From the NCBI RefSeq assembly GCF_019145195.1, contig NZ_JAHSTW010000012.1, positions 124,001-188,000 of the forward strand: a stretch of 64,000 nt of DNA. The letters run 5' to 3'. The notes beneath the pieces are model-generated. The model was not told the DNA's origin. It did no database searches and worked only from the letters and a program-made list of their open reading frames with translations. Both the position numbers and the translations under genes were made by a program. The stretch comes from Pseudomonas siliginis. Lineage in GTDB: Bacteria; Pseudomonadota; Gammaproteobacteria; Pseudomonadales; Pseudomonadaceae. Shown here one piece after another: positions 24,753 to 33,403 of this stretch. Every line of letters begins with the position of its first letter. Position 1 is the stretch's first letter.

Positions 24753-27272
24753 TCAGGTGCCCCGGGGTTTCGCCCGCGCCGTGGCTTCAGCCACCAGCGG
24801 ATCATCCGGCCAGTAATGCTTGGGGTAGCGCCCCTTCAGATCCTTCTTCACCTCGGCATAGGTGCTGCGCCAGAAGTTGGCCAGGTCCTGCGTGACCTGC
24901 ACCGGCCGCCGCGCTGGCGACAGCAGATGCAGCTTGACCACTTGCCGGCCGCCGGCAATCCGTGGCGTATCGGCCAGACCAAACAGCTCTTGCAAACGCA
25001 CCGCGAGAATCGGTGGATGTTCGCTGTAATCCAGACGAATCGATGAACCCGACGGCACGCTCAAATGATGCGGCGCCAGTTCGTCGAGCTTCTGCGGCAG
25101 CGGCCACGGCAGCAGATTGCGCACGATGTTCGACAGGTCGAGGTTGGCGAAATGGCTCAGCCGCGCGACCTTGCCCAGATAGGGCATCAGCCAGTCTTCC
25201 AGGGTATTGAGCAGCGCTGCATCGCTGACATCCGGCCATTGGCTGTCGTCCTGAGTGCTCAGATCGAGCTGGCGCAACATCGCCACCCGCGCCTGCCACT
25301 GGCGCAGTTCCGAGGTCCACGGCAACAACTCCAGACCTTTGCGCCGCACCAGATTGACCAGTGCCTGACTGCGCGCGTTTTCATCGAGACCGGTCAACGG
25401 TTCGCGGCTGAGAATCAGCTCGCCGACCTTGCGCTGGCGCTCGGCACGCAGCACGCCTTCGCGTTCATCCCAATCGAGTTGGTCGACGCTGCGCACTTGC
25501 TCGGCGAGCACCGAATCGAACAGCGCCGGATCGAAATCCGCCGCCAGATAGATGCGTTCTTCGCGCTGGCCCTGGCGGCTGCCAAGGTCGGCGATGACGA
25601 TCCACTCGTGCTTCATCAGGCTATCGGCCTCAGCGAACAGCGCCGCGCGACCGTTGGCCAAACGGAATTCAGCCCCACCGGAACGCCGTTGCTGGGCGAC
25701 GCGATCCGGGTAGGCCAGCGCCAACAGAGCACCGAGCCAGCGCGGATGCTCGGCATCTTTGACCGGCTCGCTCGCCTTGCCGCGCAGATAACCGCGATAT
25801 TGCCGAGCCAATTGCCGGGCACGTTGCACCCCGCCCTGCGTACCACGACCGGCGCGCTCTTCGCCGGAAAGCAGCACCAGCCTGCTGTGCAGATCCGCAC
25901 CGGCACCGCGCAAGATATCGCGCTCGCCGAGCAGCGCCGCCACATCGCAGGCCATCGCCGCCAGCCCCAGCGCCTGACCGCGCAACAGCAAATGCGCAAT
26001 GCGCGGATGCGCCGGCAATTCAGCCATGGCCTGGCCGTGGGTCGTCAGCGTGTCGCCGTGCAAGGCGCCGAGGCGTTGCAGCAGATCCTGCGCTTGCGCA
26101 TACGCGGCCGCCGGCGGCACATCCAGCCAGACCAGTTCGCCCGGGGTCACGCCCCAGCGCCCCAGCTGCAAAGCGAGGCTGGCCAGATCCGCCGAGAGAA
26201 TTTCCGCGCTGCCATAGGCCGCCAGTTGTTCGTGCTGATCCTGTGACCACAAGCGATAACACACGCCCGGCTCCAATCGCCCGGCGCGGCCGGCACGCTG
26301 GGTGGCGCTGGCCTTGGAGATGCGTTGAGTGTCGAGGCGGGTCATGCCGCTGCCCGGGTCGAAACGCGGCACCCGCGCCAGCCCGGCATCGATGACCACG
26401 CGCACGCCGTTGATGGTCAGGCTGGTCTCGGCGATGTTGGTTGCCAGCACCACTTTGCGCTGACCGGGCGGCGCCGGATCGATCGCCGCGCGTTGCGCAT
26501 TGAGGTCGAGTTCGCCGTGCAACGGGCACAGCAAAACGTCCTTGCGCTCACCGATGGCGTCGGCCAATTGCTGGTGCACGCGGCGGATTTCCGCTTGTCC
26601 CGGCAGGAACACCAACAGGCTGCCGGTCTCGTCGTGCAGCGCTTCGAGCACGGTTTGGGTAACCCGCTGGTCGATATATTCGCCCGGCTGAAACGGCCGG
26701 CCCCAGCGCATCGTCACCGGGTACATGCGCCCTTCACTGCGCAGAATCGGCGCGTCATCGAGCAAGCCCGCCAGGCGCTCGCCTTCGAGGGTGGCCGACA
26801 TCAGCAGAATCTTCAGCGGCTGTTCAGCGCGAAACAGCTCGCGACCGTTCAGACTGAGCGCCAGCGCCAGATCGGCGTCGAGGCTGCGTTCATGAAATTC
26901 GTCGAAGATCAGCAGACCCACGCCTTCCAGCGCCGGATCGTCCTGCAAGCGCCGGGTGAGAATGCCTTCGGTAACCACTTCGATACGCGTCTTCGGGCCG
27001 ACCTTGCTGTCGAGGCGGATGCGATAGCCGACGGTTTCACCGACCTGCTCGCCGAGCTCGCTGGCCAAACGCTCCGCCGCCGCCCGCGCAGCCAGACGCC
27101 GAGGTTCGAGCATGACGATGGTCTGCCCGGCCAGCCAGGCTTCGTTGAGCAAGGCCAAAGGCACGCGGGTGGTTTTACCGGCGCCGGGCGGTGCTTCGAG
27201 CACGGCTTCGTGGCGTGACGCGAGGGTTTCACGCAGGGCGGGTAAAACATCGTCGATCGGCAAAGAAATCAT
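24753..27272 (-). CDS. hrpB: ATP-dependent RNA helicase HrpB
   Basis: 839 residues, full length for the DEAH/RHA family HrpB. Walker A is APPGAGKTTRVPLAL near residue 29, the DEAH-type box is DEFHERSLD near 125, motif III is LLMSATLEG. The second RecA domain has VVLATNIAETSLTINGVRVVID and QRAGRAGRLEPGVCYRLW. The C-terminal HrpB-specific domain ends with LSPARRPVQVTQDLANFW and YPKHYWPDDP. RNA processing and cell-envelope roles have been proposed for homologues; its substrate RNA is not established. It is divergent from the lipoprotein gene at 27383. Confidence 0.93.
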   Translation of the reverse strand: MISLPIDDVLPALRETLASRHEAVLEAPPGAGKTTRVPLALLNEAWLAGQTIVMLEPRRLAARAAAERLASELGEQVGETVGYRIRLDSKVGPKTRIEVVTEGILTRRLQDDPALEGVGLLIFDEFHERSLDADLALALSLNGRELFRAEQPLKILLMSATLEGERLAGLLDDAPILRSEGRMYPVTMRWGRPFQPGEYIDQRVTQTVLEALHDETGSLLVFLPGQAEIRRVHQQLADAIGERKDVLLCPLHGELDLNAQRAAIDPAPPGQRKVVLATNIAETSLTINGVRVVIDAGLARVPRFDPGSGMTRLDTQRISKASATQRAGRAGRLEPGVCYRLWSQDQHEQLAAYGSAEILSADLASLALQLGRWGVTPGELVWLDVPPAAAYAQAQDLLQRLGALHGDTLTTHGQAMAELPAHPRIAHLLLRGQALGLAAMACDVAALLGERDILRGAGADLHSRLVLLSGEERAGRGTQGGVQRARQLARQYRGYLRGKASEPVKDAEHPRWLGALLALAYPDRVAQQRRSGGAEFRLANGRAALFAEADSLMKHEWIVIADLGSRQGQREERIYLAADFDPALFDSVLAEQVRSVDQLDWDEREGVLRAERQRKVGELILSREPLTGLDENARSQALVNLVRRKGLELLPWTSELRQWQARVAMLRQLDLSTQDDSQWPDVSDAALLNTLEDWLMPYLGKVARLSHFANLDLSNIVRNLLPWPLPQKLDELAPHHLSVPSGSSIRLDYSEHPPILAVRLQELFGLADTPRIAGGRQVVKLHLLSPARRPVQVTQDLANFWRSTYAEVKKDLKGRYPKHYWPDDPLVAEATARAKPRGT

Positions 27273-27382
27273 GCTGGCTCCAAAACAGAGGGCCGAGTAT
27301 AACGGCGAACTGCCGGGCGTTCGTCAGGGTCTTAACTTCACAAGACGAAGCTTCGTTATTTGATGACTCAGGAGACATTTCC

Positions 27383-27802
27383 ATGCGCTTACCCTCTCGC
27401 CTGATCGGCGGTGTTCTGGTTGCCACTCTGCTCACGCAACTGTCGGCGTGCGGTTCGATTTTCTACCCGGACCGGCGTGGCCAGATCGACGGCAAGATCG
27501 ACCCGGCGATTGCCGTGCTCGATGCCGTCGGCCTGCTGTTCTACATCATTCCCGGGCTGATCGCGTTTGCCGTCGACTTCGCCACCGGGGCGATCTATTT
27601 CGAACCGGGCCACACCGCGCAGATCGATCCGGCCAAGCTCAAGCAAGCCATCGGCCCGGATGGACAGGTCGACAATCACAAGTTGCAGGCGATTCTTGAG
27701 AGCGAGCTGGGAAGAGACTTTCCCCTCGACGATCCACGCCTGATCCAGCACAAGGGCAGCACCCAGCAACTGGCGATGTTCGGCCTGCAACCGGCCGCTT
27801 GA
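27383..27802 (+). CDS. Small lipoprotein with one hydrophobic segment
   Basis: 139 residues. AGGAGA lies seven bases upstream of the ATG, deciding the start against a much longer in-frame reading. The lipobox is LLTQLSAC (cysteine at 22). The short mature start GSIFYPDRRGQIDGKIDPAIAV is followed by a strongly hydrophobic stretch VGLLFYIIPGLIAFAVDFATGAIYF that could span or lie on the membrane, then a polar tail. Homologues occur across pseudomonads without assigned function, to my knowledge. It lies 13 bases upstream of the CDF gene and is likely co-transcribed with it. Confidence 0.78.
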   Translation: MRLPSRLIGGVLVATLLTQLSACGSIFYPDRRGQIDGKIDPAIAVLDAVGLLFYIIPGLIAFAVDFATGAIYFEPGHTAQIDPAKLKQAIGPDGQVDNHKLQAILESELGRDFPLDDPRLIQHKGSTQQLAMFGLQPAA

Positions 27803-27815
27803 ATAAGGACGTTCA

Positions 27816-28724
27816 ATGACCTCCAGCCCCGAACACGCCCGCCTGCTGCGGCTGGCGACCCGCGCCTCGGTGGCGGTCGCCTGCACGCTGATCATCGCCA
27901 AAGCGATTGCCTGGTGGCTCAGCGGATCGGTGAGCATGCTCGCCGGCCTCACCGACTCGGCGCTGGATGGCGTCACCTCGATGCTCAATCTGCTGGCGGT
28001 GCATTACGCCTTGCGCCCGGCGGATGACGATCACCGTTATGGCCACGGCAAAGCCGAATCGCTGGCGGGCATGGCGCAGGCGTTGTTCATCGGTGGCAGC
28101 GCGGTGCTGATCGCGTTTCAGGCCTACCAACGCTTGCAGACGCCGGAGCCGCTTGGCGCACCGTGGCTGAGCATCGGCGTGATCGTGTTTTCCCTGCTGC
28201 TGACCGCGGCGCTGCTGATGTTGCAGCACCGGGTAATCAAGCAGACCGGCTCCAACGCCGTACGCGCCGACTCGCTGCATTACCGTTCGGACCTGCTGCT
28301 CAACGGCAGCATCCTGATCGCGCTGGTGTTGGCCGGGATGGGTTTTGCGCAACTGGATGCGTGGTTCGGTTTGGGCATCGCCGTGTACATTTTCTGGAGT
28401 GCGATCCAAATTGCTCGGGAAAGTTTTTCGGTGTTGATGGACGAGGAACTGCCGACCGATGTCAGCCAGCACATGCTCGAACTGGCGTGCAGCGTGCCGG
28501 GGGTGCTCGGTGCACATGACCTGCGCACGCGGATTTCCGGCAATCACTGGTTCGTGCAATTGCACCTGGAATTGCCGGGCGAACTGACCCTGTCAGTTGC
28601 CCATGGCATCAGCGATCAAGCGGCGGCGGCAATTCACAGGGCTTATCCGAAGGCCGAAGTGCTGGTGCACGCTGACCCTGTAAAAGCAGCCACAAGCGAC
28701 AAGCCTCTAGCTTCAAGCTCGTAG
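27816..28724 (+). CDS. Cation diffusion facilitator (FieF-like metal exporter)
   Basis: 302 residues with six membrane segments and a cytosolic C-terminal metallochaperone-like domain. The zinc/iron site pairs are visible as DSALDG in segment 2 and HYRSD (in NAVRADSLHYRSDLLLN) in segment 5. A histidine-containing DDDHRYGHGKAESLAG loop follows segment 2, typical of FieF. It exports divalent metal by proton exchange at the inner membrane. The last residues (LASSS) and the TAG stop are formed by the first units of a tandem AGCTCGT repeat, so the C terminus has probably been shaped by repeat growth. Confidence 0.9.
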   Translation: MTSSPEHARLLRLATRASVAVACTLIIAKAIAWWLSGSVSMLAGLTDSALDGVTSMLNLLAVHYALRPADDDHRYGHGKAESLAGMAQALFIGGSAVLIAFQAYQRLQTPEPLGAPWLSIGVIVFSLLLTAALLMLQHRVIKQTGSNAVRADSLHYRSDLLLNGSILIALVLAGMGFAQLDAWFGLGIAVYIFWSAIQIARESFSVLMDEELPTDVSQHMLELACSVPGVLGAHDLRTRISGNHWFVQLHLELPGELTLSVAHGISDQAAAAIHRAYPKAEVLVHADPVKAATSDKPLASSS

Positions 28725-28764
28725 CTCGTAGCTCGTAGCTCGTAGCTCGTAGCTTGCAGCTTGT
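28716..28764. repeat. Tandem heptamer repeat (AGCTCGT)n
   Basis: Five perfect AGCTCGT units run from 28716 to 28750, then AGCTTGC and AGCTTGT. It lies at the stop codon of the CDF gene and ends eight bases before the stop of the convergent DUF6515-type gene. The last units resemble the AGCTTGCAGC repeat seen near 16697. Confidence 0.9.
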
Positions 28765-28772
28765 AGCTGCCC

Positions 28773-29708
28773 CTATCTGACCTGATAACCGCGACTGCTC
28801 AGGCAATTGCCCTGCGCCTGGCGATAGGCCTGAACCACTTCGGGTGCCGGTTGGTAGGTCGCGGTGCGCGGGTCGAAACCGCTTTGCTGCACCGCGTACT
28901 GCGAGCACTGGTAACCGTCCTGTTGCACCTGCTGCGGCGACTGGCCGTTGGCCGGATAGGCTTCGACGTCATAGCCCTGAGCTTGCGGTTGCGGCGGTTG
29001 CTGCAGCGGCGGCTCGACCACCACGTAATCCTGCGTCGCCTCCTGATAGGCGTAATACGAGCCGGCGGCGAGGAACAGCAGCGAGCCGCCGATCCACACT
29101 TCACGGGCGTAATCCGGCAAATACTGGATGCGGATCCCGCGCGGTGGTTGCACGACGATGTAGCGCGGGCCTTGCGGGCGATACCAGTAGCCGCCGGAAT
29201 AGAAGTAATCCTGACCGCGATACGGCACACGGTAATCACGATCCGGAAAACGATCGATCACATGGCCCGGACGATATTGCGGGCCAGGCCCCCAGCCATT
29301 GCCATGACCGTTCGGCCGTCCCGGCCAGCGGTTGTCATCGGGACGCGGCCGCGTCTGCCACTGTTGATTGTGGTAACCGTTCTGCGGGCGCTCGTCGCGG
29401 TAGTAACCCTGACGCGGCTCCTGAGTCTGGTGCACGGCGTCGGGTCGCGGCTGGATCGGCAGGTTGTTGCCCGGCTGGCGAGGCGGTTCTGGACGATCAT
29501 CGACACGGTTGCGGTTCTGCCATTGACCGTCATTGTTGTGCGGCTGGCCGTTGTGCTCGAACTGACGGCTGTTGTCGCCACGGATGATCCCGTCGTTCTG
29601 CGGCCCGTTGCCAGGCCCACGATTCTGCGGCTCATCGGCCAGCGCTTGCGCACTGACACCCACACACAGCAAACCAACACCGGCCAGACGCCAGATGCGC
29701 GAATTCAT
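28773..29708 (-). CDS. DUF6515-type secreted Q/P/N-rich protein
   Basis: 311 residues from the ATG at 29708, chosen because GAGGAA lies seven bases upstream; a GTG four codons earlier overlaps that site. Signal peptide LAGVGLLCVGVSAQALAD. The next 130 residues are low-complexity and rich in Gln, Asn, Pro, Arg and Gly (QPHNNDGQWQNRNRVDDRP). A domain with YRGQDYFYSGGYWYRPQG and YIVVQPPRGIRIQYLP follows. Then come a hydrophobic stretch (GGSLLFLAAGSYYAYQEA), a proline/glutamine linker (EPPLQQPPQPQAQG) and a cysteine pair near the end. An envelope or surface role is likely; the function is unknown. Confidence 0.75.
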   Translation of the reverse strand: MNSRIWRLAGVGLLCVGVSAQALADEPQNRGPGNGPQNDGIIRGDNSRQFEHNGQPHNNDGQWQNRNRVDDRPEPPRQPGNNLPIQPRPDAVHQTQEPRQGYYRDERPQNGYHNQQWQTRPRPDDNRWPGRPNGHGNGWGPGPQYRPGHVIDRFPDRDYRVPYRGQDYFYSGGYWYRPQGPRYIVVQPPRGIRIQYLPDYAREVWIGGSLLFLAAGSYYAYQEATQDYVVVEPPLQQPPQPQAQGYDVEAYPANGQSPQQVQQDGYQCSQYAVQQSGFDPRTATYQPAPEVVQAYRQAQGNCLSSRGYQVR

Positions 29709-29842
29709 GCTTTTCCTCACTGCGGGAGCCTGTCGTGGGCAGGGCTTGTTGCTGAGACTCGAAACAGCCCCACCGGGTTCTGCAACAGGTTATCAGTCGC
29801 GCGACTTATTTATTGAGGCGCCAACATGAAATCGCAGGCAAG

Positions 29843-29870
29843 AAAAAAGGGAGACCCGTCGGCCTCCCTT
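29843..29870 (-). terminator. Minus-strand intrinsic terminator without an assigned upstream gene
   Basis: On the minus strand, AGGGAGGCC... and GGTCTCCCT pair and are followed directly by six T. It lies 135 bases upstream of the DUF6515-type start and faces no annotated minus-strand gene. An RNA or small reading frame between 29871 and 30157 must feed it, or it attenuates the DUF6515-type gene. Confidence 0.75.
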
Positions 29871-29914
29871 CTGAGAACTTCGTCCTGGCTCGACGCTTTT
29901 GACGTCGGCTCACC

Positions 29915-30103
29915 TCACGCCGTCTTCTGGACAGTGTGCAGCTCGGGGGCCGGCACATCCCCGGTGGGGGTGGCGGCCGCGGCGGGCCTGATTGGGCGGG
30001 CCGCGTGGACTGTGTTACCGAGCAGTGATTCTGGTGTTAAGAATAAGCCTGAGGCTGCGACAAAGGATTGCGAAAATTGCTCAATTAAACACCGCTTGCG
30101 CAA
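29915..30103 (-). CDS. Possible small protein or leader frame ahead of the orphan terminator
   Basis: A 62-codon frame starting with TTG, no clear ribosome site. The second half (residues 28-62, HAARPIRPAAAATPTGDVPA) has GC-rich third positions like real genes here; the first half is AT-rich and overlaps the likely control region of the Lrp gene. It ends 44 bases before the minus-strand terminator. I do not recognise it. The transcript may equally be a non-coding RNA. Confidence 0.25.
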   Translation of the reverse strand: MRKRCLIEQFSQSFVAASGLFLTPESLLGNTVHAARPIRPAAAATPTGDVPAPELHTVQKTA

Positions 30104-30107
30104 TTTT
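30073..30107. promoter_or_regulatory. AT-rich dyad, candidate Lrp-type operator
   Basis: AAAATTGC and GCAATTTT are exact inverses 19 bases apart, with a second palindrome TTGCGCAA inside the right half. It lies 50 bases upstream of the Lrp-family gene, a usual place for autoregulation. Confidence 0.4.
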
Positions 30108-30157
30108 TAACCCTGGATAGATAATCTGCCGCAATAGTTACGACCAAGGACAGATTG

Positions 30158-30637
30158 ATGAGCAAACTTGACCGGTATGACCTGAGTATTTTGGCGGAAT
30201 TGCAGCGCGACGCCCGTATCTCCAACCAGGAACTGGCCGAGCGCATCGGTCTGTCGCCATCGCCTTGCTCGCGCCGGGTCAAGCAACTGGAAGACGATGG
30301 CTATATCTCGCGCCAGGTGGCGCTGCTCGATCGCAAGATGCTCGGCTTGAGCCTGACCGCGTATGTGCTGATCGGCATGGACCGGCACACGCCGGAACGC
30401 TTCGAGAATTTCGAAGCGGCAATCCGCACATTGCCGCAAGTGCTGGAGTGCAGCCTGGTGACCGGAGTGGATGCCGACTACCAGTTGAAAGTGGTCGTAC
30501 CGGATATGGATCACTATCAGAAATTACTGCTGGGGCACCTGACTCGGATCGAGGGGGTCACCAGCGTGCGGTCGAGTTTTGTGCTGAATCAGGTGCTCAA
30601 CAGCACCGAACTGCCGCTGACTCATTTGCGTAGCTGA
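30158..30637 (+). CDS. Lrp/AsnC-family transcriptional regulator
   Basis: 159 residues. The N-terminal winged helix is standard for the family: LDRYDLSILAELQRDARISNQELAERIGLSPSPCSRRVKQLEDDGYI (residues 3-50). The RAM ligand domain follows: MLGLSLTAYVLIGMD, LECSLVTGVDADYQLKVVVPDMDHYQKLL. AAGGA lies seven bases before the ATG. It likely forms dimers to octamers and senses an amino acid; which one cannot be read. The dyad at 30073-30107 is a plausible autoregulatory site. The divergent transcript ending at 29843 could be its target. Confidence 0.88.
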   Translation: MSKLDRYDLSILAELQRDARISNQELAERIGLSPSPCSRRVKQLEDDGYISRQVALLDRKMLGLSLTAYVLIGMDRHTPERFENFEAAIRTLPQVLECSLVTGVDADYQLKVVVPDMDHYQKLLLGHLTRIEGVTSVRSSFVLNQVLNSTELPLTHLRS

Positions 30638-30642
30638 TATCC

Positions 30643-30713
30643 CTTTCGCGAGCAGGCTCGCTCCCACATTTGGAATGCATTTCAACCTGTGGGAGCGAGC
30701 CTGCTCGCGAAGG
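30643..30713. repeat. REP pair
   Basis: Inverted REP copies with a short, 20-base spacer. They lie between the Lrp gene and the DUF2788 gene. Confidence 0.95.
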
Positions 30714-30808
30714 GGCCGGCACAGGCGACGCAGATCAATACCCCGCCATCCGCCCTTGGCGTATACTCGCCGCCGCCCTTTCAGCCCTGTCCGCGCCGGA
30801 GATCGCCA

Positions 30809-31018
30809 ATGGATCCAGCACTGTTCGAAGAGTGGATGATGACCGGTCTGGTCAGCATCCTGATCATTTTCATGGGTTTCATCGTCTGGGATCTGGCGAA
30901 GAAGTCCAAGGCCGGGCGGTTCGGCTCGTTCATTCTGTTTTTCGTGCTGGGCCTGGGCGTGGCCGCGTTCATCATCAAGAGTGTGGTGATCGGCCTGATC
31001 GAATCCGGCGCCTTATAA
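30809..31018 (+). CDS. DUF2788-family small membrane protein
   Basis: 69 residues. CGGAGA lies upstream of the ATG at 30809. Two membrane segments: [18 protein letters not shown] and [29 protein letters not shown], joined by a basic loop (KKSKAGR). This is the DUF2788 pattern of short inner-membrane proteins in pseudomonads. Its function is unknown. The last six bases overlap the end of the convergent rluE gene. Confidence 0.8.
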   Translation: MDPALFEEWMMTGLVSILIIFMGFIVWDLAKKSKAGRFGSFILFFVLGLGVAAFIIKSVVIGLIESGAL

Positions 31019-31648
31019 GCGCGCCGGCACTTCCCGCCACTGGCCCTGATCCAGCCCTTCAAGGGTCCAGTCGCCAATCCTCACCCGCACCAGACGCAAC
31101 GTCGGCAACCCGACTGCCGCCGTCATGCGCCGCACCTGACGGTTGCGCCCTTCGCGAATCACCAGTTCCAGCCATGAAGTCGGTATGGTCGCGCGAAAGC
31201 GTACCGGCGGATTGCGCGGCCACAACTGCGGCTCAGCCAGTTGCCGCGCTTCAGCGGGCAGGGTCATGCCGTCATTCAGCTCGACGCCATCACGCAGGCG
31301 CTGCAACTGCTCGGCAGTCGGCTCGCCCTCCACCTGCACCCAATAGGTCTTCGCCAGTTTGTATTTCGGATCGGCGATGCGCGCCTGCAACTGGCCGTCG
31401 TTGGTCAGCAGCAACAAACCTTCGCTGTCACGATCCAGACGTCCGGCCGGATAAATCCCCGGCACATCGATGTAATCCTTGAGCGTCGCCCGCCCTTCAC
31501 CGTCGCTGAATTGCGTCAGCACATCGAAGGGTTTGTTGAACAGGATCAGTTTCGGCTCGGCCGGTGGTGCCTTGGCAACACGGCGCGGGGCAGAAGACTG
31601 AGGCTTCACGCCGGGGCGGCGGGAAGGTGGACGCGGGGGACGGGACAT
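31013..31648 (-). CDS. rluE: 23S rRNA pseudouridine synthase RluE-type
   Basis: 211 residues of the RsuA/RluE group. After a basic Pro/Arg-rich N-terminal tail ([18 protein letters not shown]) come [14 protein letters not shown], the catalytic-aspartate motif [19 protein letters not shown] near residue 92, and [28 protein letters not shown]. There is no S4 domain, as in RluE rather than RluB/RluF. By family, it isomerises U2457 of 23S rRNA. It shares its 3' end with the DUF2788 gene. Confidence 0.88.
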   Translation of the reverse strand: MSRPPRPPSRRPGVKPQSSAPRRVAKAPPAEPKLILFNKPFDVLTQFSDGEGRATLKDYIDVPGIYPAGRLDRDSEGLLLLTNDGQLQARIADPKYKLAKTYWVQVEGEPTAEQLQRLRDGVELNDGMTLPAEARQLAEPQLWPRNPPVRFRATIPTSWLELVIREGRNRQVRRMTAAVGLPTLRLVRVRIGDWTLEGLDQGQWREVPARL

Positions 31649-31720
31649 AAGAGACAGAACATTTAGCGATCAGGGCTGACAATGCTAGTGCCCCGACCGC
31701 CAAATGACCACGACTAACCG

Positions 31721-33184
31721 TTAACGGAATGGCGGCTCGTCGAAGCTGCGCAACTTGCGCGAGTGCAGCGAGTTGAGTTCGGTACGCAGCAGATCCACCG
31801 CTTCGATGCCGATTTTCAAATGCTGGCTGACCGCGCGCTCATAGAAGGCGTTGGCCGAGCCCGGCAGTTTGATTTCGCTGTGCAGCGGCTTGTCCGAAAC
31901 GCAGAGCAACGTGCCGTAAGGCACACGCAGGCGATAACCCTGCGCTGCAATCGTGCCGCTTTCCATGTCCACCGCAACCGCGCGGGACAGGTTGATCAGC
32001 GGCCGTTCCTGAGCCCAGCGCAGTTCCCAGTTACGGTCGTCGTAGGTCAGAACCGTGCCGGTGCGCAGGCGCTTCTTCAGATCGTCGCCCTTCTCGCCAG
32101 TGACATTCGCCGCTGCCTGTTGAAGCGCAAGCTGCACTTCGGCCAGTGCCGGGATGGGAATATTTGGCGGCACCACGCGATCAAGAATGCCGTCGCGACG
32201 CATGTAGGCGTGGGCCAGCACGTAATCGCCGATGGTCTGCGACTGACGCAGGCCGCCGCAGTGGCCGATCATCAGCCAGCAATGCGGGCGCAGCACGGCC
32301 AGGTGATCGGTGATGTTCTTGGCGTTGGAAGGGCCGACACCGATGTTCACCAGCGTGACGCCGTGGCCGTCGTTGGCGATCAGGTGATAGGCCGGCATCT
32401 GGTAACGGTGCCAGACCACACCGGCGGCAATCGCCGAGGCTTCGCCGTGGTCCATGCTCTTCTCGATGATCACGTTGCCCGGCAGGACCATGCGCACGAA
32501 ACGCGGGTCGCGGCGCAACTGCTCCAGACCATGAACGATGAACTGGTCGACGTAGCGGTGATAGTTGGTCAGCAGAATCCACGGCTGCACATGGCGCCAG
32601 TCACTGCCGGTGTAATGCACCAGCCGGCGCAGCGAGAAGTCCACGCGCGCGGCGTCGAACAGTGCCAGTGGCAGCGGATCGGTGTTTTCCCAGTCGTAGA
32701 GACCGTCGGCAATGCCATCGGTAGCGGCGGACAGATCGGTACTCGGGAACACCCGCGCCAGCACCGCCGCAGTGACGCCGGAACCGGCCAGTTCATCGCC
32801 CTGCTCGACCACGTACGGATACGGAATGTTCTGCTGGCTGACGCCGACTTCGACGGTCACGGTGAAGTCGTGCATCAACGGCGTCAGTTGTTCAAGCAGG
32901 TATTTGCGAAACGCCGCCGGGTGGGTGACGGTGACGCTGTAAGTACCGGGCAACTGCACCTTGGCGTAAGCGCGGGTGGTCTGCGGCACTTCGCCCTGGC
33001 AGTGGTAGGTCAGACGCAGTTCGGGATAACGAAACAGGGCACGCTGTTCGGCGTCGGGCTCGACGCGGTCCTTGAGGTAACGCTTGAGGGCAGAATTCAG
33101 CGCAGTGGTGGCCCGCTCATGCAGCTCGGCCAGACGATCCACGGCTTGTTCGGCGGTTTGAACGACAATAAACGCTTCGGTCAC
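31721..33184 (-). CDS. amn: AMP nucleosidase
   Basis: 487 residues. Cleaves AMP to adenine and ribose 5-phosphate, regulating adenylate levels. The N-terminal AMN domain (TAEQAVDRLAELHERATTAL) is followed by a nucleoside-phosphorylase-like domain with LLTNYHRYVDQFIVHG, NIGVGPSNAKNITDHLAVL, HCWLMIGHCGGLRQSQTIGDYVLAHAY and VDMESGTIAAQGYRLRVPYG. The start is GTG at 33184, decided by ACAGGAAGC seven bases upstream. An ATG at 33220 lacks a site, and the frame further upstream is a translated REP. Confidence 0.92.
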   Translation of the reverse strand: MTEAFIVVQTAEQAVDRLAELHERATTALNSALKRYLKDRVEPDAEQRALFRYPELRLTYHCQGEVPQTTRAYAKVQLPGTYSVTVTHPAAFRKYLLEQLTPLMHDFTVTVEVGVSQQNIPYPYVVEQGDELAGSGVTAAVLARVFPSTDLSAATDGIADGLYDWENTDPLPLALFDAARVDFSLRRLVHYTGSDWRHVQPWILLTNYHRYVDQFIVHGLEQLRRDPRFVRMVLPGNVIIEKSMDHGEASAIAAGVVWHRYQMPAYHLIANDGHGVTLVNIGVGPSNAKNITDHLAVLRPHCWLMIGHCGGLRQSQTIGDYVLAHAYMRRDGILDRVVPPNIPIPALAEVQLALQQAAANVTGEKGDDLKKRLRTGTVLTYDDRNWELRWAQERPLINLSRAVAVDMESGTIAAQGYRLRVPYGTLLCVSDKPLHSEIKLPGSANAFYERAVSQHLKIGIEAVDLLRTELNSLHSRKLRSFDEPPFR

Positions 33185-33292
33185 GATCAGCTTCCTGTGT
33201 TCTGACTTGCAGAGCTTCATCTTGCCTGCATCGTGGACGCACGGGAACAGTGGCGTTGTGGCGACACTTAAATCTGCAGACCAATGATGTCC

Positions 33293-33384
33293 CTGTGGGA
33301 GCGAGCCTGCTCGCGAATGCGGTGGATCATCCAATAAAGATGTCGACTGACACACCGCTTTCGCGAGCAGGCTCGCTCCCACAG
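33293..33384. repeat. REP pair
   Basis: Inverted REP copies between the acyl-CoA dehydrogenase gene and amn, both on the minus strand. Translation of one copy makes a spurious N-terminal extension of the amn frame. Confidence 0.95.
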
Positions 33385-33403
33385 AGGGGGGATTTGAGGT
33401 GGG

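Noticed and set aside
24753-27272. Antisense frames opposite hrpB
   Set aside because: Long but motif-free; hrpB carries all helicase motifs.
33293-33384. N-terminal extensions such as MGASLLAKA or SRAGSLPQ in several frames
   Set aside because: These strings are translations of the REP repeat and recur wherever a frame runs through one; they are not protein sequence.
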